Source: Sphingomonas ginsenosidivorax (lineage in GTDB: Bacteria; Pseudomonadota; Alphaproteobacteria; Sphingomonadales; Sphingomonadaceae). From it: 64,000 nucleotides of DNA. Shown here in pieces: positions 46,121 through 59,902 of this stretch (position 1 is the first letter of the stretch; every line of letters begins with the position of its first letter). The translations under genes were made by a program, and so were the position numbers. The DNA is taken from positions 1,119,001 to 1,183,000 of the forward strand of contig NZ_VOQR01000001.1 in the NCBI RefSeq assembly GCF_007995065.1, read 5' to 3'. The notes under the pieces were generated by a model. That model worked only from the letters and a program-made list of their open reading frames with translations. It did no database searches and had not been told where the DNA came from.

Positions 46121-48175
46121 TCATTTCATCGCGTAGCGCAGGCCCGCCCACAGAGTCCGCGGCGTCGCGCGCTCGACGATGCCGGCTCCGGTGACGCCGG
46201 CCTCCACACGGACATCGAACAGGTTCTCGCCGCGGAGTTCTGCGACGAAGCCGGCTGCGATCGGGAGCGCTGCATAGGCGTCGAGAGTCGTCGCCGGTGC
46301 GAGCACGCGGATATTCTGGTCGTCCTCGAACTGGCGCGCGATGTGGCGCAGCGTGAGCGACGCCGTGGCCCCCCGGTAATGCCCATCGATCGTCCCCGAG
46401 ACCTGGTCGCGCGGGGTCTGCGCGGGACGCAAGCCATCGAGCGCGGCGGCGATGCCCGAGCCTTCCACACGCGAACTCGTATGCGACCACGATGCCTGCA
46501 GCCCGACGGGCCCGGGGCGCCACGACGCGTCGAGCTCGAACCCGTGCGCGCGGATCGCGTCGAGATTCTGGCGGATGCGATAGGTGGTGACGCCCGGCAG
46601 CATTTGTGGCGGCGTGGCTGTCGTCACGTTGGCGATCGCGCTCTTCAGCCGGTTGTAGAAATAGGTCGCGGCGACGCTGACCGACGGGGCGGGGGTGAGC
46701 GTGACGCCGCCCTCGACGCCCTCGAGCCGCTCGGGCGCGAGCGCGGCGTTGCCGAACGTCGCGTCGCTGCCGACGCGGAACGGGCGATAGAGTTCGTTGA
46801 GCGTCGGCAGGCGCCAGCCGCGATACGCCGCGGTGCGCAGCGTGACGCCGTCGACGACGGCCCACGCGACGCCGCCGCGGCCGGTCGCCTCGCTGCCGTC
46901 GCGGTCGGGATAGGCGGACGCGGTCAGCGGCGCGCCGAGGCCGGTCAGGGTGCGCTCGGTTAGGTAGCCGTCCTCGATCCGCCACCAGTCGACCCGGCCG
47001 CCGAGGCTGAAGGTCAGGTCGCCCGCGACCAGGCTGCCGTCCGCGAACACGCCGGTGGTCCGGCTGCTGCCCCCCGCCTGGCGTCGCCGCGTCGGCTGCG
47101 CGTTGACATAGGTGAACAGCTCCTGCGTCCTGCCGCTGACGTCGCGGACGTCGGCCCCCAGGCGCAGCGTGACGCTCTCGCCCAGCGGGGGCAGGATTTC
47201 GAAGCGCGCGCCGAGGCCGGTCGCGGGGGTGTTGTACTGATCGAGCGACTGGGTGACCGCGGTGCGCGCCGCGTTGACGCTGTTGAAGCTGCTCGCGAAG
47301 CTACGCGTCTGCAGATAGGCGAGCGCGGAATAGCCCCAGCGGCCGCGGCCAACCAAGCGGAGGCTCGCATCGGCGCCCTTGCTCTGGTTGGTGGTGAAGT
47401 CGACGCCGCGGTCGCGCGTGTCGGTGAACGCACTGGCGTTCAGCTGGAGCTCGGTCCGGGCCCCGACGCCGATGACGGTGCGGAGCGCACCCGAGGCCTG
47501 CTCGTACGGCGCCGCACGGTCGACCGGGCCGCGGTTCTCGGCGACCGTTGGGGTGAAGCCGTCGCCGCGCGCATAGGCGCCCGACAGCGTCGCGAAGCCC
47601 GCGCCGCGGACCAGCGCCGCAGACCCTTGCGCGTCGACCGAGTCGCGGCTGCCATAGGCGACGCTGCTCGACAGTGGCGTCAGTTGGTCTGGCGTTGCGC
47701 TGTCGAGCTCGACCGTACCGGCGAGCGCACCGGGCCCCTGATAGCCGCTGCCGCCGCCGCGGGTGACGCGGATCCGGCCCAGGCGCCCGCTGGCATAGGC
47801 CGGAAACGCGACCCAGCCGCCGAACGGATCGGCCTGCGGCACGCCATCGAGGATCAGCAGCGCGCGGCTCGACGCGTTGCCGCCGATCCCGCGCAGGCTG
47901 ATGCCCTGGCTGGTCGGATTGGCGGAGCGCGAATCGGACCGGCGGAACTGCTGGAGACCCGCGACGTCCGACAGGATACTCTCGAGCCGGCTGCTCGCAT
48001 TCGCCTGAATCCGGTCGCGGTCGATCGTGACGATGTCATAGACGCGGTCCCCCGGCGCCGCGTCGAGCCCTCGCCCGGTGACGACGATCTCCGGAGGAGC
48101 ATCGGGGGTCGTTTGCCCGGCGGCGATGCCGGACCAGGGGAAGAGCAGGGCGGGCACGAGCAGATAACGCGACAT
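46121..48175 (-). CDS. TonB-dependent receptor (BtuB/FepA-like layout)
   Basis: 684 residues with a signal peptide (YLLVPALLFPWSGIAAGQ). Plug domain at about 30-150 (IVVTGRGLD, VAGLQQFRRSDSRSANPTSQGISLRGIGGNASSRALLILDGVPQADPFGGWV), then a barrel ending WAGLRYAMK, not the usual terminal Phe. Shorter than the polysaccharide receptors in this window and similar to metal-complex or vitamin receptors. I looked for a cobalamin riboswitch in the leader and found none, so the ligand stays open. Confidence 0.92.
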   Translation of the reverse strand: MSRYLLVPALLFPWSGIAAGQTTPDAPPEIVVTGRGLDAAPGDRVYDIVTIDRDRIQANASSRLESILSDVAGLQQFRRSDSRSANPTSQGISLRGIGGNASSRALLILDGVPQADPFGGWVAFPAYASGRLGRIRVTRGGGSGYQGPGALAGTVELDSATPDQLTPLSSSVAYGSRDSVDAQGSAALVRGAGFATLSGAYARGDGFTPTVAENRGPVDRAAPYEQASGALRTVIGVGARTELQLNASAFTDTRDRGVDFTTNQSKGADASLRLVGRGRWGYSALAYLQTRSFASSFNSVNAARTAVTQSLDQYNTPATGLGARFEILPPLGESVTLRLGADVRDVSGRTQELFTYVNAQPTRRRQAGGSSRTTGVFADGSLVAGDLTFSLGGRVDWWRIEDGYLTERTLTGLGAPLTASAYPDRDGSEATGRGGVAWAVVDGVTLRTAAYRGWRLPTLNELYRPFRVGSDATFGNAALAPERLEGVEGGVTLTPAPSVSVAATYFYNRLKSAIANVTTATPPQMLPGVTTYRIRQNLDAIRAHGFELDASWRPGPVGLQASWSHTSSRVEGSGIAAALDGLRPAQTPRDQVSGTIDGHYRGATASLTLRHIARQFEDDQNIRVLAPATTLDAYAALPIAAGFVAELRGENLFDVRVEAGVTGAGIVERATPRTLWAGLRYAMK

Positions 48176-48485
48176 CGCGCCCCCTTGGCCGGTTTGGCGC
48201 GCGAGCGACAGCCTCTGTCTGCGTCGTCAGGGACTTTTGGGCGCGGCCGGCATGACGAGCCGGAGCACGGTGGGATCAGGGATGTCGCGGCTCGGCAAAT
48301 CGCGGTGGGGAGCGTCATGCCTGGCGGCACCCCGATCGACGGCGCGTGCCGGTCCGCGAGCGAGGAGTCCGGCGCCTCGCTGAGCCGCCGCGGTAATCCC
48401 AGCGTCGATGCCGGCAATATATCATACAAGTCTTTTCGATTTTAATTTTGTCATGTTCGGGCGCGGGCGTGTCCGGTCGCGCCAT
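48176..48485. other. 310-base gap upstream of the receptor
   Basis: No gene seen. It must hold the promoter of the minus-strand receptor. An AT-rich patch at 48416-48455 contrasts with the GC-rich rest and contains a CTTGTATGA word (minus strand) identical to nine bases of the GntR operator at 53994. The segment GGCGCG ... CGCGCC (about 48460-48484) can form a 6-bp stem after the DUF2264 stop. Confidence 0.45.
48422..48430 (-). promoter_or_regulatory. GntR half-site-like word
   Basis: CTTGTATGA on the minus strand equals one side of the operator at 53994-54004, but the other half does not fit TNGTNNNACNA. It is upstream of the receptor gene and downstream of DUF2264, and may bring this receptor under the same regulator. 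Confidence 0.3.
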
Positions 48486-49762
48486 TCAATAGTCGACGTA
48501 ATAGTCCTTGGCGAAATCGTGCCCGGCATAGGCGCGGCGCATGGTCCAGGGGAGCGGGGGGCTGGTCCAGTAGGGATCGTCGGCGGGGAGCCCGAGCGCG
48601 AGCAGGCTCTCGGCGGCGAGGTACATGCTGCCGGCGTTGGAATACCAGTCGCCGAGCGTCGGCTGGTGGCGCGTGAAGCCGATCGTCAGGAAGCCGTCGG
48701 CATCAAAGTTCGACGGATCGGCGAACACCCGGCGCTGCGCGGCCACGGTCGCGGCGCGGACCTGCCCGGCGGGCAACGTCTCCGGCAGCATCCTCTTCCA
48801 GGCGAGCTGCCCCAGCGGCTGGTGCGCCGCGGTGCGATAGGTCAGCGAGCGGCCGACTGCGGCGAACGCGCCGTCGGGGCCGACCATCCGCTCGAGCTGC
48901 GTCGCGTAGCGCTGCATCCGCTTGATCTGGACGGGCAGGCGGGTCTTGGGGGCGAGGCTGTTGAACGACGCGTCGGTCGCGATCAGCACCTGCAGGATCT
49001 GCGTCAGCATCGGGTGGATGACGTAGCTGTTGTACAGGTCGAAATGGAAATGCACGCCGTCGGCATACCAGCCGTCGCCGACATACCATTCGTCGAACTT
49101 CCGGATCGCCAGGTCGACGCGAACCGGGTCCCACTCGGCGCCGACCGCGAGCAGGAACGCCTCGTTCATGGCCGCGAAGAGCAGCCAGTTGGTATAGGGT
49201 GGCGAGATGCGGCGCAGGCCCTGGATCTCGGCGATGATCCGCGCCTTGGTCTTCGCGTCGAGCGGCTTCCACAGCGCGTCGGGTGCGCGCAGCAGCGCGC
49301 TGGAAAAATAGGCCGAATCGACCAGGGGTTGGCCGTTCGCCTTCCACAGCAGATAGTCCGGGCTCTTAGGGTCGACCGCGTGGACGTAGCTCTGCAGCGC
49401 CTGTTGCCGTAGCGTTGCGCGGCGGCGGCCCTCGGGGGTCGCGTCGTCGGGGAGCGCGAGCCAGGGCGCGATGCCGTCGATCAGCCGGCCGAACCCCTCG
49501 AAATAGCCGACCTTCGGATCGCGGCCGTCCCAGGTGGGGCTGAGTTCGAGCTTCCATTCGGCCTGCAATTTGCCGCGCGCCATCCGGTCGAGCACCGGGC
49601 TTGCCATCTTGTCGAGCAGTCCGAGCATATAGGCGCGGTCGGTCTTGCCGTCGGGCAAGGGGACATCACCCGCTTCGGGACGCTGTGCCGTGGCGGGGGT
49701 CGCTGCCAGTGCCGCCCCGCCTGCCAGTGCCGCCAGGACTCCGCGTCGCGCTACGCCTTCGG

Positions 49763-49766
<4 letters not shown>
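48486..49766 (-). CDS. DUF2264 domain protein, exported
   Basis: 426 residues with a twin-arginine-like or Sec signal (RRGVLAALAGGAALAATPATAQ). The body is one DUF2264 domain: WKLELSPTWDGRDPKVGYFEGFGRLIDGIAPWL, LSRYTNW-like ISPPYTNWLLFAAMNEAFLL, GDGWYADGVHFHFDLYNSYVIHPML and RYATQLERMVGPDGAFAAVGRSLTYR. Such proteins are expected to form an alpha/alpha barrel like GH105 and GH88 and occur in pectin and uronide loci; no activity can be assigned from sequence. Start at 49766 overlaps the DUF4861 stop (ATGA). Last gene of lacZ-DUF4861-DUF2264. Confidence 0.88.
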
Positions 49767-53916
<4,150 letters not shown>

Positions 53917-53993
53917 TCAGGTCCCCGTTTCGACGGTTCCAGGGCTGGCCACCATCGCGTGGCCACCATCTGGATATCTCGTCGAAGATAGAT

Positions 53994-54004
53994 TAGTCAT
54001 ACAA
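53994..54004. promoter_or_regulatory. GntR (FadR-type) operator in the lacZ/GntR gap
   Basis: TAGTCATACAA fits TNGTNNNACNA at every fixed base. A second ACAAG half-site lies 19 bases further (GTACAAG at 54018-54024). Located 90 bases upstream of the lacZ start and 67 before the GntR start, so it can control both. Confidence 0.6.
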
Positions 54005-54070
54005 GCGATGATCGATAGTACAAGTCCGGTCCGCAGTGGGTGCGGCCGGCGTACGAGGGAGGGAACGCGC

Positions 54071-54796
54071 TTGGTAAGACGGACGTCATCGCTGACCGAC
54101 GACCTGTTCGTCAAACTCGAGGCGCGGATCCGATCGGGCGAGATGCCGCCGGGATCGCGCTTCCCCGCACAGAAGGACATCTGTGCGGCGGAGAATGTCA
54201 GTCGCACCGTGGTGCGCGAGGCATCGGCGCGGCTCGCGGCGCAGGGGCTCACGACGTCGCGGCAGGGGTCGGGCGTGTTCGTCGCCGCCACCGCGGCCTA
54301 CCGCGCGTTCCAGGTGACGCGCGAGGAACTGGGCGAGCTCGCCGACGTCATCAAGCTGCTCGAGATGCGGCTCGCGATCGAGACCGAGATGGCGGCGCTC
54401 GCGGCGGCCCGGCGGACCACCGCGAACATCGGCGAGATCCGCGCGGCGCTGCAGCGGATGGCGGAGGTCAGCGAAGATGCCGAGGCCGCGGCGCAGGCCG
54501 ACATCGCCTTCCACCTCGCGATCGCGCGCGCGACGCAGAATGATTATTACGTCCGCCTGATCGACTTCCTCGGGCTGCGGCTGGTGCCGCCGCGCAGCCT
54601 GTACCTGCGCGACCAGTCCGCCGAGTCGCATCGCGCCTATGCGGCGCTGGTGCGGATCGAGCATGACGCGATCCTCGATGCGATCGTCCGGATGGATCCG
54701 CCGCGCGCGCGCGACGCGGCGCGCCATCACATGCAGGAAAGCCTCAGCCGGCACAGCGAGCTGAGCGAGATCGCGCAGCTGCGCGATGCCGACTGA
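54071..54796 (+). CDS. GntR-family regulator, FadR subfamily (FCD domain)
   Basis: 241 residues from TTG 54071, which has GAGGGAGGG seven bases upstream; the ATG at 54008 lies within the operator region with no ribosome site. Winged helix at residues 5-75 (LFVKLEARIRSGEMPPGSRFPAQKDICAAENVSRTVVREASARLAAQGLTTSRQGSGVFV, shown here only as landmarks FPAQKDIC, VSRTVVREA and RQGSGVFV). The FCD ligand domain has the metal/acid-binding pattern DIAFHLAIARATQN, HDAILDAI and ARHHMQESL. Relatives sense uronates or their breakdown products, which fits the flanking GH105. Divergent from lacZ. Confidence 0.93.
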   Translation: MVRRTSSLTDDLFVKLEARIRSGEMPPGSRFPAQKDICAAENVSRTVVREASARLAAQGLTTSRQGSGVFVAATAAYRAFQVTREELGELADVIKLLEMRLAIETEMAALAAARRTTANIGEIRAALQRMAEVSEDAEAAAQADIAFHLAIARATQNDYYVRLIDFLGLRLVPPRSLYLRDQSAESHRAYAALVRIEHDAILDAIVRMDPPRARDAARHHMQESLSRHSELSEIAQLRDAD

Positions 54797-54838
54797 CCGT
54801 CGCCTGCAGCCAGCATCATTCCCATCGGAGACCAATGC

Positions 54839-55990
54839 ATGATCGTGCGTTCCCTTGCTGCCCTAGCCTTGCTCGCCGCACCCGTGCCGGTGTTCGCGCA
54901 AGCGCCCGTGACGCGCGCTCCGATGGTGAAAGCGGACCCGATCGCGATGGCGACGAAGCTTGCCGAGTGGCAGCTGGCCCGGCTCGACGCCGCGAACGTG
55001 TCGCGCGTGACGACCGAGACGAAGAACCCGCGCGCCTGGGAACAGGCGGTGTTCTGGGTCGGGATGACCGCGCTCGCGGATGCCGGCGGTCCGCCCGCGA
55101 TCCGGCAGGCGGTGCTCGACATGGGTCGCCGCAACGCGTGGCTGCCCGCACGGCGGCCCTATCATGCCGACGATCTGGTGATCACCCAGTCCTATCTCTG
55201 GGCGGCGCAGCACGGGGCGGGGGCGCCCGCGCGGGCGCCGACGCGGAAAGCGTTCGACTATATCCTCGCCAATCCGCCGCGCGTCGGGCTGCCCTTCTAC
55301 CAGCCGCCCGAGGGGTATGACGCGACCGAGTGCCTGAAGCGCTGGTGCTGGTGCGACGCGCTGTTCATGGCGCCGCCGGCGATGCTCGCGCTGTCGGCGC
55401 AGACCGGCGACGCGCGCTACCGTGAGTATGCGATGCGCGAATATTGGGCAACGGTCGACTTCCTCTACGACCCTGCCGAGCGGCTGTTCTACCGCGACAG
55501 CCGCTTCTTCGAGCGCCGCGACGACAAGGCGCGCAAGCAGTTCTGGTCGCGCGGCAATGGCTGGGTGTTCGCCAGCATGCCGCGGATCATCCCGCTGCTC
55601 GCCAAGGGCAGCGCCGACCGCAAGCGGATGGAGGCGCTGTTCGTCGAGATGGCCGCGCGGCTCGCCGACCTGCAGAAGCCCGACGGATACTGGGCCCCGT
55701 CGCTGCTCGCGGCCGAGGACTCGCCGCCGGAATCGAGCGGCACGGGGTTCTTTACCTACGGCATGGCGTGGGGCGTGAAGGCGGGATTGCTCGACGCGCG
55801 TCGCTATCGTCCGGTGGCGGATCGTGGCTGGGCGGCACTGACGCGGTCGATCCGGCCCGACGGCCGGCTCGGCTGGGTGCAGCAGGTCAGCGACCGGCCC
55901 GAAAAGGTCGAGGCGGCAGACACGCAATATTACGGCGTCGGCGCGTTCCTGCTCGCGGCGACCGCAATGGACGCGCTGGGCAAACGCTGA
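54839..55990 (+). CDS. GH105 unsaturated rhamnogalacturonyl/uronyl hydrolase
   Basis: 383 residues with a signal peptide (SLAALALLAAPVPVFAQ), periplasmic. Alpha6/alpha6 barrel; the catalytic Asp is D173 in WCWCDALFMAPP, the family landmark of YteR/GH105; further landmarks are FWSRGNGWVFASMPRII and GTGFFTYGMAWG. It removes 4,5-unsaturated uronic acid left by polysaccharide lyases from oligosaccharide ends. No polysaccharide lyase is in the window, so the substrate is made elsewhere or by other organisms. 42 bases after the GntR gene on the same strand. Confidence 0.93.
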   Translation: MIVRSLAALALLAAPVPVFAQAPVTRAPMVKADPIAMATKLAEWQLARLDAANVSRVTTETKNPRAWEQAVFWVGMTALADAGGPPAIRQAVLDMGRRNAWLPARRPYHADDLVITQSYLWAAQHGAGAPARAPTRKAFDYILANPPRVGLPFYQPPEGYDATECLKRWCWCDALFMAPPAMLALSAQTGDARYREYAMREYWATVDFLYDPAERLFYRDSRFFERRDDKARKQFWSRGNGWVFASMPRIIPLLAKGSADRKRMEALFVEMAARLADLQKPDGYWAPSLLAAEDSPPESSGTGFFTYGMAWGVKAGLLDARRYRPVADRGWAALTRSIRPDGRLGWVQQVSDRPEKVEAADTQYYGVGAFLLAATAMDALGKR

Positions 55991-56003
55991 CGAACGTCCA
56001 TTG

Positions 56004-56014
56004 TTGTAATACAA
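56004..56014. promoter_or_regulatory. GntR (FadR-type) operator before the TonB receptor
   Basis: TTGTAATACAA is a perfect palindrome around a central A and matches TNGTNNNACNA at every fixed base. It is 77 bases upstream of the receptor start and 13 after the GH105 stop. Confidence 0.65.
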
Positions 56015-56090
56015 GCTTGCGGTCGTCGATCCCCCCTGATAGGTCATGCTCAAGTCGGACAAGAGACGACACGGGTGAGGGGGGGATGCG

Positions 56091-58355
56091 ATGAATTTGC
56101 TCGGCACCACGATATTGGCGCGGTCGGCGCTATTCGCCTCGGCGCTTCTCGCGAGCGGCCAGGTGTCGGCGCAAATCGCGCCTGCGCCCGAGACCGCCGA
56201 ACAGGCCACGGCGCAGGACGATACCAGCACCGACATCATCGTCACCGCGCAGAAGCGCGAGGAGCGCGTCCAGGACGTGCCGCTCGCGGTCCAGGTGCTG
56301 ACCGGCGACACGCTGCAGGCGCAGGGCGTCCGCCAGTTCGCCGACCTGACCAAGGCGAGCCCGTCGCTGGTCATCAAGCCGTCCGAGCAGCCGGTGAACA
56401 ATTCGATCTCGATCCGCGGCATCGGCACCTTCGCCTTCTCGCCCAGCGTCGAGCCCAGCGTCGCGGTGCAGATCGATGACGTGCCCGTCCAGTTCCTCGC
56501 GCGCGCATTCGCCGACTTGTCGGACATCGAGCGCGTCGAAATCCTGCGAGGGCCGCAGAGCACGCTCTATGGCCGCTCGGCGTCGGCCGGTCTCATCAAC
56601 ATCGTCACGCAGGGGCCGACCAAGACGCTGACCGGCCGCGTCGCCGTGCTGGCGACGACCGACGACGAATATGGCTGGAACTTCGCCGGCGCGGGGCCGA
56701 TCACCGACAGGCTCGGCTTCCGGGTAAGCGGCAATTTCGACAAGTTCCGCGGCAATGTCGACAACCTCTTCAACGGCAACAAGGTCAGCGGGTTCGAGAC
56801 GCTGTCGCTGAAGGGCAAGCTGGTCTGGGATCCGACCGACACGCTCAACCTGACCGCGCAGATCGGCTATGTCGACGGCCAGACCACGATCGGGCGCCCG
56901 TTCATCCGCGTGTCGCCCAATGCGCGGCTGCGCGGGGTCGCCGCCAACACGCCCGCGGTGTTCGCGCCCAGGGTGAGCTTCACCGACGCAAACCAGTCGG
57001 TCGTCAACAACATCGATTCCGGGACCGATTACAGCGACACCGCGGTCTCGCTGCGCGCCTCGCTCGATCTCGGGCCGGCGACGCTGATGTCGATCACCGC
57101 GTATGACAAGTTCAAGCAGTTCGACATCCTCGACCAGGACGAATCGGCGATCGCCTCACTCGACAACAGCCAGTTCGGCACCTTCCGGACCAAGGCGTTC
57201 TCGCAGGAGTTCCGGCTGATCTCGCCCGGCGCGGACCGGTTCCGCTACACGCTCGGACTGTTCTATTCGAACCTCGAACTGACGCGCGACTTCACCCGCG
57301 GACCGTTCTTCTCGCAGGCGCGCTGGTATGCGACCAACGGCACCAAGCAATATGCCTCGTTCGGGCAGGTCGAGTTCGACCTGGTGAAGGGCACCACGCT
57401 GATCGGCGGCGCGCGCGCCGGGCGCGGCGAGATCGACTATACGTTCCAGGATATCCTGAACGGCAATGCGCGCTTTGCCGGCGCCGATAGCGAAACGTTC
57501 GAGACCTACAAGGCGGGGCTCCAGCAGCAGGTCGCGACCGACGTCATGGCGTTCCTGACCTATGCGACCGGGCACAAGGGCCAGGCTTATGACATCGGCA
57601 CCGGGTTCAACCTGCTGCGCCAGCGGACCGGGCCGGTGCAGCCCGAAACCTCGAAGGACTGGCAGCTTGGGCTGAAGAGCCAGTTCCTCGACCGCCGTGT
57701 GACGCTGAACGTCACGCTGTTCGACACCAAGTTCGATAATTTCCAGGCGCAGGGCATCGAGACCCTGCCCGACGGCACGATCAACTTCCGTCTGGCGAAC
57801 GTCGGCAAGCTGCGCACCCGCGGCGTCGAGCTGGAGAGCAGCGTCCGGCTGGCGCGTGCGTTCAACATCACCGGCGGCGTGACCTATAACGACGCCGAGA
57901 TCACGTCCTTCCCGTTCGGCCAATGCTATCCGGGCCAGACGGTGGCGCAAGGCTGTGTCGGCACGCCGTCGCGCCAGAACCTCGCCGGCTTCCGCCCGGC
58001 GCAGGCGCCCGAATGGAAGGCCGCGGTCAGCGGCGATTTCACGCCGCACCTGACCGACGACCTCGACGGCCTGCTTCAGGCGTCGGCGACCTACCAGAGC
58101 AAGATCAACTATTCGATCTCGCAGGATCCGCAGAACGCGCAGCCCAAATACACGATCGTCAACCTGTCCGCCGGCATCCGCCACCCCGAGCGGCGGTGGG
58201 AGATCGTCGCGTTCGTCAACAACGTGTTCGACAAGCAGTATTTCTCGAACCTGGCGAACTCGTTCGGCAACCAGGGCAATGCACTGGCGACGCAGAGCTA
58301 TCTGCCGCGCGACTTCCGCCGCTATGGGGGCGTGCGCGCGTCGTATAATTTCTGA
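56091..58355 (+). CDS. TonB-dependent receptor for polysaccharide fragments
   Basis: 754 residues with a signal peptide ending VSAQIAP. Plug domain at about 45-170 (DIIVTAQKREERVQDVPLAVQVL, the usual sphingomonad receptor opening, and ERVEILRGPQSTLYGRSASAG), then the barrel ending in RRYGGVRASYNF. A Cys pair (FGQCYPGQTVAQGC) in a late loop suggests a disulfide. Its place after GH105 and an operator of the adjacent GntR regulator argue that it takes up uronic-acid-bearing oligosaccharides. GGGGGGATGCG lies just before the ATG. Confidence 0.95.
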   Translation: MNLLGTTILARSALFASALLASGQVSAQIAPAPETAEQATAQDDTSTDIIVTAQKREERVQDVPLAVQVLTGDTLQAQGVRQFADLTKASPSLVIKPSEQPVNNSISIRGIGTFAFSPSVEPSVAVQIDDVPVQFLARAFADLSDIERVEILRGPQSTLYGRSASAGLINIVTQGPTKTLTGRVAVLATTDDEYGWNFAGAGPITDRLGFRVSGNFDKFRGNVDNLFNGNKVSGFETLSLKGKLVWDPTDTLNLTAQIGYVDGQTTIGRPFIRVSPNARLRGVAANTPAVFAPRVSFTDANQSVVNNIDSGTDYSDTAVSLRASLDLGPATLMSITAYDKFKQFDILDQDESAIASLDNSQFGTFRTKAFSQEFRLISPGADRFRYTLGLFYSNLELTRDFTRGPFFSQARWYATNGTKQYASFGQVEFDLVKGTTLIGGARAGRGEIDYTFQDILNGNARFAGADSETFETYKAGLQQQVATDVMAFLTYATGHKGQAYDIGTGFNLLRQRTGPVQPETSKDWQLGLKSQFLDRRVTLNVTLFDTKFDNFQAQGIETLPDGTINFRLANVGKLRTRGVELESSVRLARAFNITGGVTYNDAEITSFPFGQCYPGQTVAQGCVGTPSRQNLAGFRPAQAPEWKAAVSGDFTPHLTDDLDGLLQASATYQSKINYSISQDPQNAQPKYTIVNLSAGIRHPERRWEIVAFVNNVFDKQYFSNLANSFGNQGNALATQSYLPRDFRRYGGVRASYNF

Positions 58356-58471
58356 CCGGGGGCACGGGACAGGATGATCTTCTTTGCCAGGTGCGGCGGC
58401 GTCGTGAGCGTACCCGCACGATTGGCAAACACCGTCTGCCCATTCGGCACGGCGGCTGCTATCGGGTCGTC

Positions 58472-58669
58472 ATGTTGAAGACCCATATCAAGCGTCGTGC
58501 CGCGCAGGGCGCGCGGGCCGTGCAGGCGCTCGCGGACATCGAGGCATCGATCACTGCGCTGAACGACGAGGATCTGCTCGATCTCGCCGATATCTTCTCG
58601 GGTGAGACGCCGACCGCAATCGGGGACGCAGCGTCGATGGAGGTCAAGCGTCGAGGCCTCAGCCTCTGA
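58472..58669 (+). CDS. small helical protein
   Basis: 65 residues from ATG 58472 (MLKTHIKRRAAQGARAVQAL); a longer frame from 58391 is possible but less likely. Basic start, then acidic helix ALNDEDLLDLADIFSG, then a short basic end (MEVKRRGLSL). No domain recognised. Codon use fits the surroundings; it ends nine bases before the convergent dihydroorotase-like gene. Confidence 0.65.
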   Translation: MLKTHIKRRAAQGARAVQALADIEASITALNDEDLLDLADIFSGETPTAIGDAASMEVKRRGLSL

Positions 58670-58678
58670 CGCGAGCGC

Positions 58679-59902
58679 TCACCCCTGGATCTCGCGGCCG
58701 CCCTTCCACAGGCGCAAAACCCGGCCCTGGACGGGCAGGCCGGCGAACGGCGTGTTCCCGGCGCTTCCCTTGAACGCGTCGCCGACGATCTGCCAGGGTG
58801 CTGCGGAGTCGTAGAGCAGCAGGTCGGCGGGCTTGCCGATTTCGAGTGTGCCTGCGTCCAGTCCCAGCACCTGCGCGGGATTGCGGGAGAGCAGCGCGAA
58901 CAGTCGCGGCAGGTCGATCGCCGCGTCGCGGACCAGCATCAGCGCGAGCGGCAACAGCGTCTCCGCGCCCGCCATGCCGGCGTCAGAATCGGCGAAGGGC
59001 AGGCGCTTCGCTTCCGGGCCATGCGGGTCGTGGCCCGAACACAGCAGGTCGATCGTGCCGTCGGCGATCGCGGCGACCGCGGCCTGGCGATCGGCCTCGG
59101 CGCGCAACGGCGGCGACAGATGCGCGAAGGTCCGGAAATCGCTGACCGCGATGTCGGACAGATGTAGATAGGCGGGGGTGATCCCGCACGTGACCGCGAC
59201 GCCGCGACGCTTGGCGGCGCGGACCAGGTCGAAGCCGGCGGCGGTCGTCACATTGCGCAGGTGGAGCCGCGCGCCGGTGTCTTCCGCGAGCATCAGGTCG
59301 CGCGCGATTGCCAGCGCCTCGGCGACCGCAGGTGCTGCCGGGAGGCCGAGCCGTGTCGCGGTCTCGCCCGCCGTCGCGACCGCGCCCGCGGCCAGCCCGC
59401 CATCCTCGGCATGCGTGACCACGGCGACGTCGAGGTCGCGGGCATAGGCGAGCACGCGGTGCATCACGCCTGAATCGGCGATCCAGCGTCGCCCGGTGCC
59501 GATCGCGCGCGCACCGGCGGACAGGCAGATCGCCATCTCGGCGAGATCCTCGCCCTGCAGCCCGCGGGTGGCGGCGGCGATCGGGTGGATCCACAGGTCG
59601 GGCTTGCCGATCAGCGCGGCGCGCTGGACGATGCCGGGGTCGTCGAGTACCGGCGACTGGTCGGGCATGACGCCGACACGGACGATCCCGCCAGCGCGGA
59701 ACGCCGCGCGGTCGATCGCGAACACGCCGAAATCGACGATCCCGGGCGCCAGCGTCTTGCCGCCGCAGTCGATCGTCTCGGCATCCGCGGGCACGTCGAA
59801 CATGCCGGTCGCGACGATCGCGCCCTCGCGGACGAGCACGCCACCACGCGACACGCCGCCGACCGGACAGACGAGCTCGGCGTTGAGGAACGCGCGGATC
59901 AT
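58679..59902 (-). CDS. dihydroorotase-like protein, probably catalytically inactive (PyrX type)
   Basis: 407 residues, amidohydrolase fold. The dihydroorotase metal motif DxHxH should follow Asp57 but reads DFGVF (His to Gly59 and Phe61). The later TPHHL-type His is also missing (GITPAYLHL), while HAEDGG and [10 protein letters not shown] (the DHAPH region) survive in part. Loss of the HxH pair points to a structural subunit, as with the inactive PyrC-like (PyrX) partners of aspartate carbamoyltransferase in Pseudomonas and others. ATG 59902 overlaps the pyrB stop (ATGA), so the two are made together. A true dihydroorotase must be encoded elsewhere. Confidence 0.88.
   Translation of the reverse strand: MIRAFLNAELVCPVGGVSRGGVLVREGAIVATGMFDVPADAETIDCGGKTLAPGIVDFGVFAIDRAAFRAGGIVRVGVMPDQSPVLDDPGIVQRAALIGKPDLWIHPIAAATRGLQGEDLAEMAICLSAGARAIGTGRRWIADSGVMHRVLAYARDLDVAVVTHAEDGGLAAGAVATAGETATRLGLPAAPAVAEALAIARDLMLAEDTGARLHLRNVTTAAGFDLVRAAKRRGVAVTCGITPAYLHLSDIAVSDFRTFAHLSPPLRAEADRQAAVAAIADGTIDLLCSGHDPHGPEAKRLPFADSDAGMAGAETLLPLALMLVRDAAIDLPRLFALLSRNPAQVLGLDAGTLEIGKPADLLLYDSAAPWQIVGDAFKGSAGNTPFAGLPVQGRVLRLWKGGREIQG

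Noticed and set aside
48176..48420. Cobalamin or TPP riboswitch before the TonB receptor at 46121-48175
   Set aside because: I looked for the conserved cobalamin and TPP cores on the minus strand and found no convincing match.
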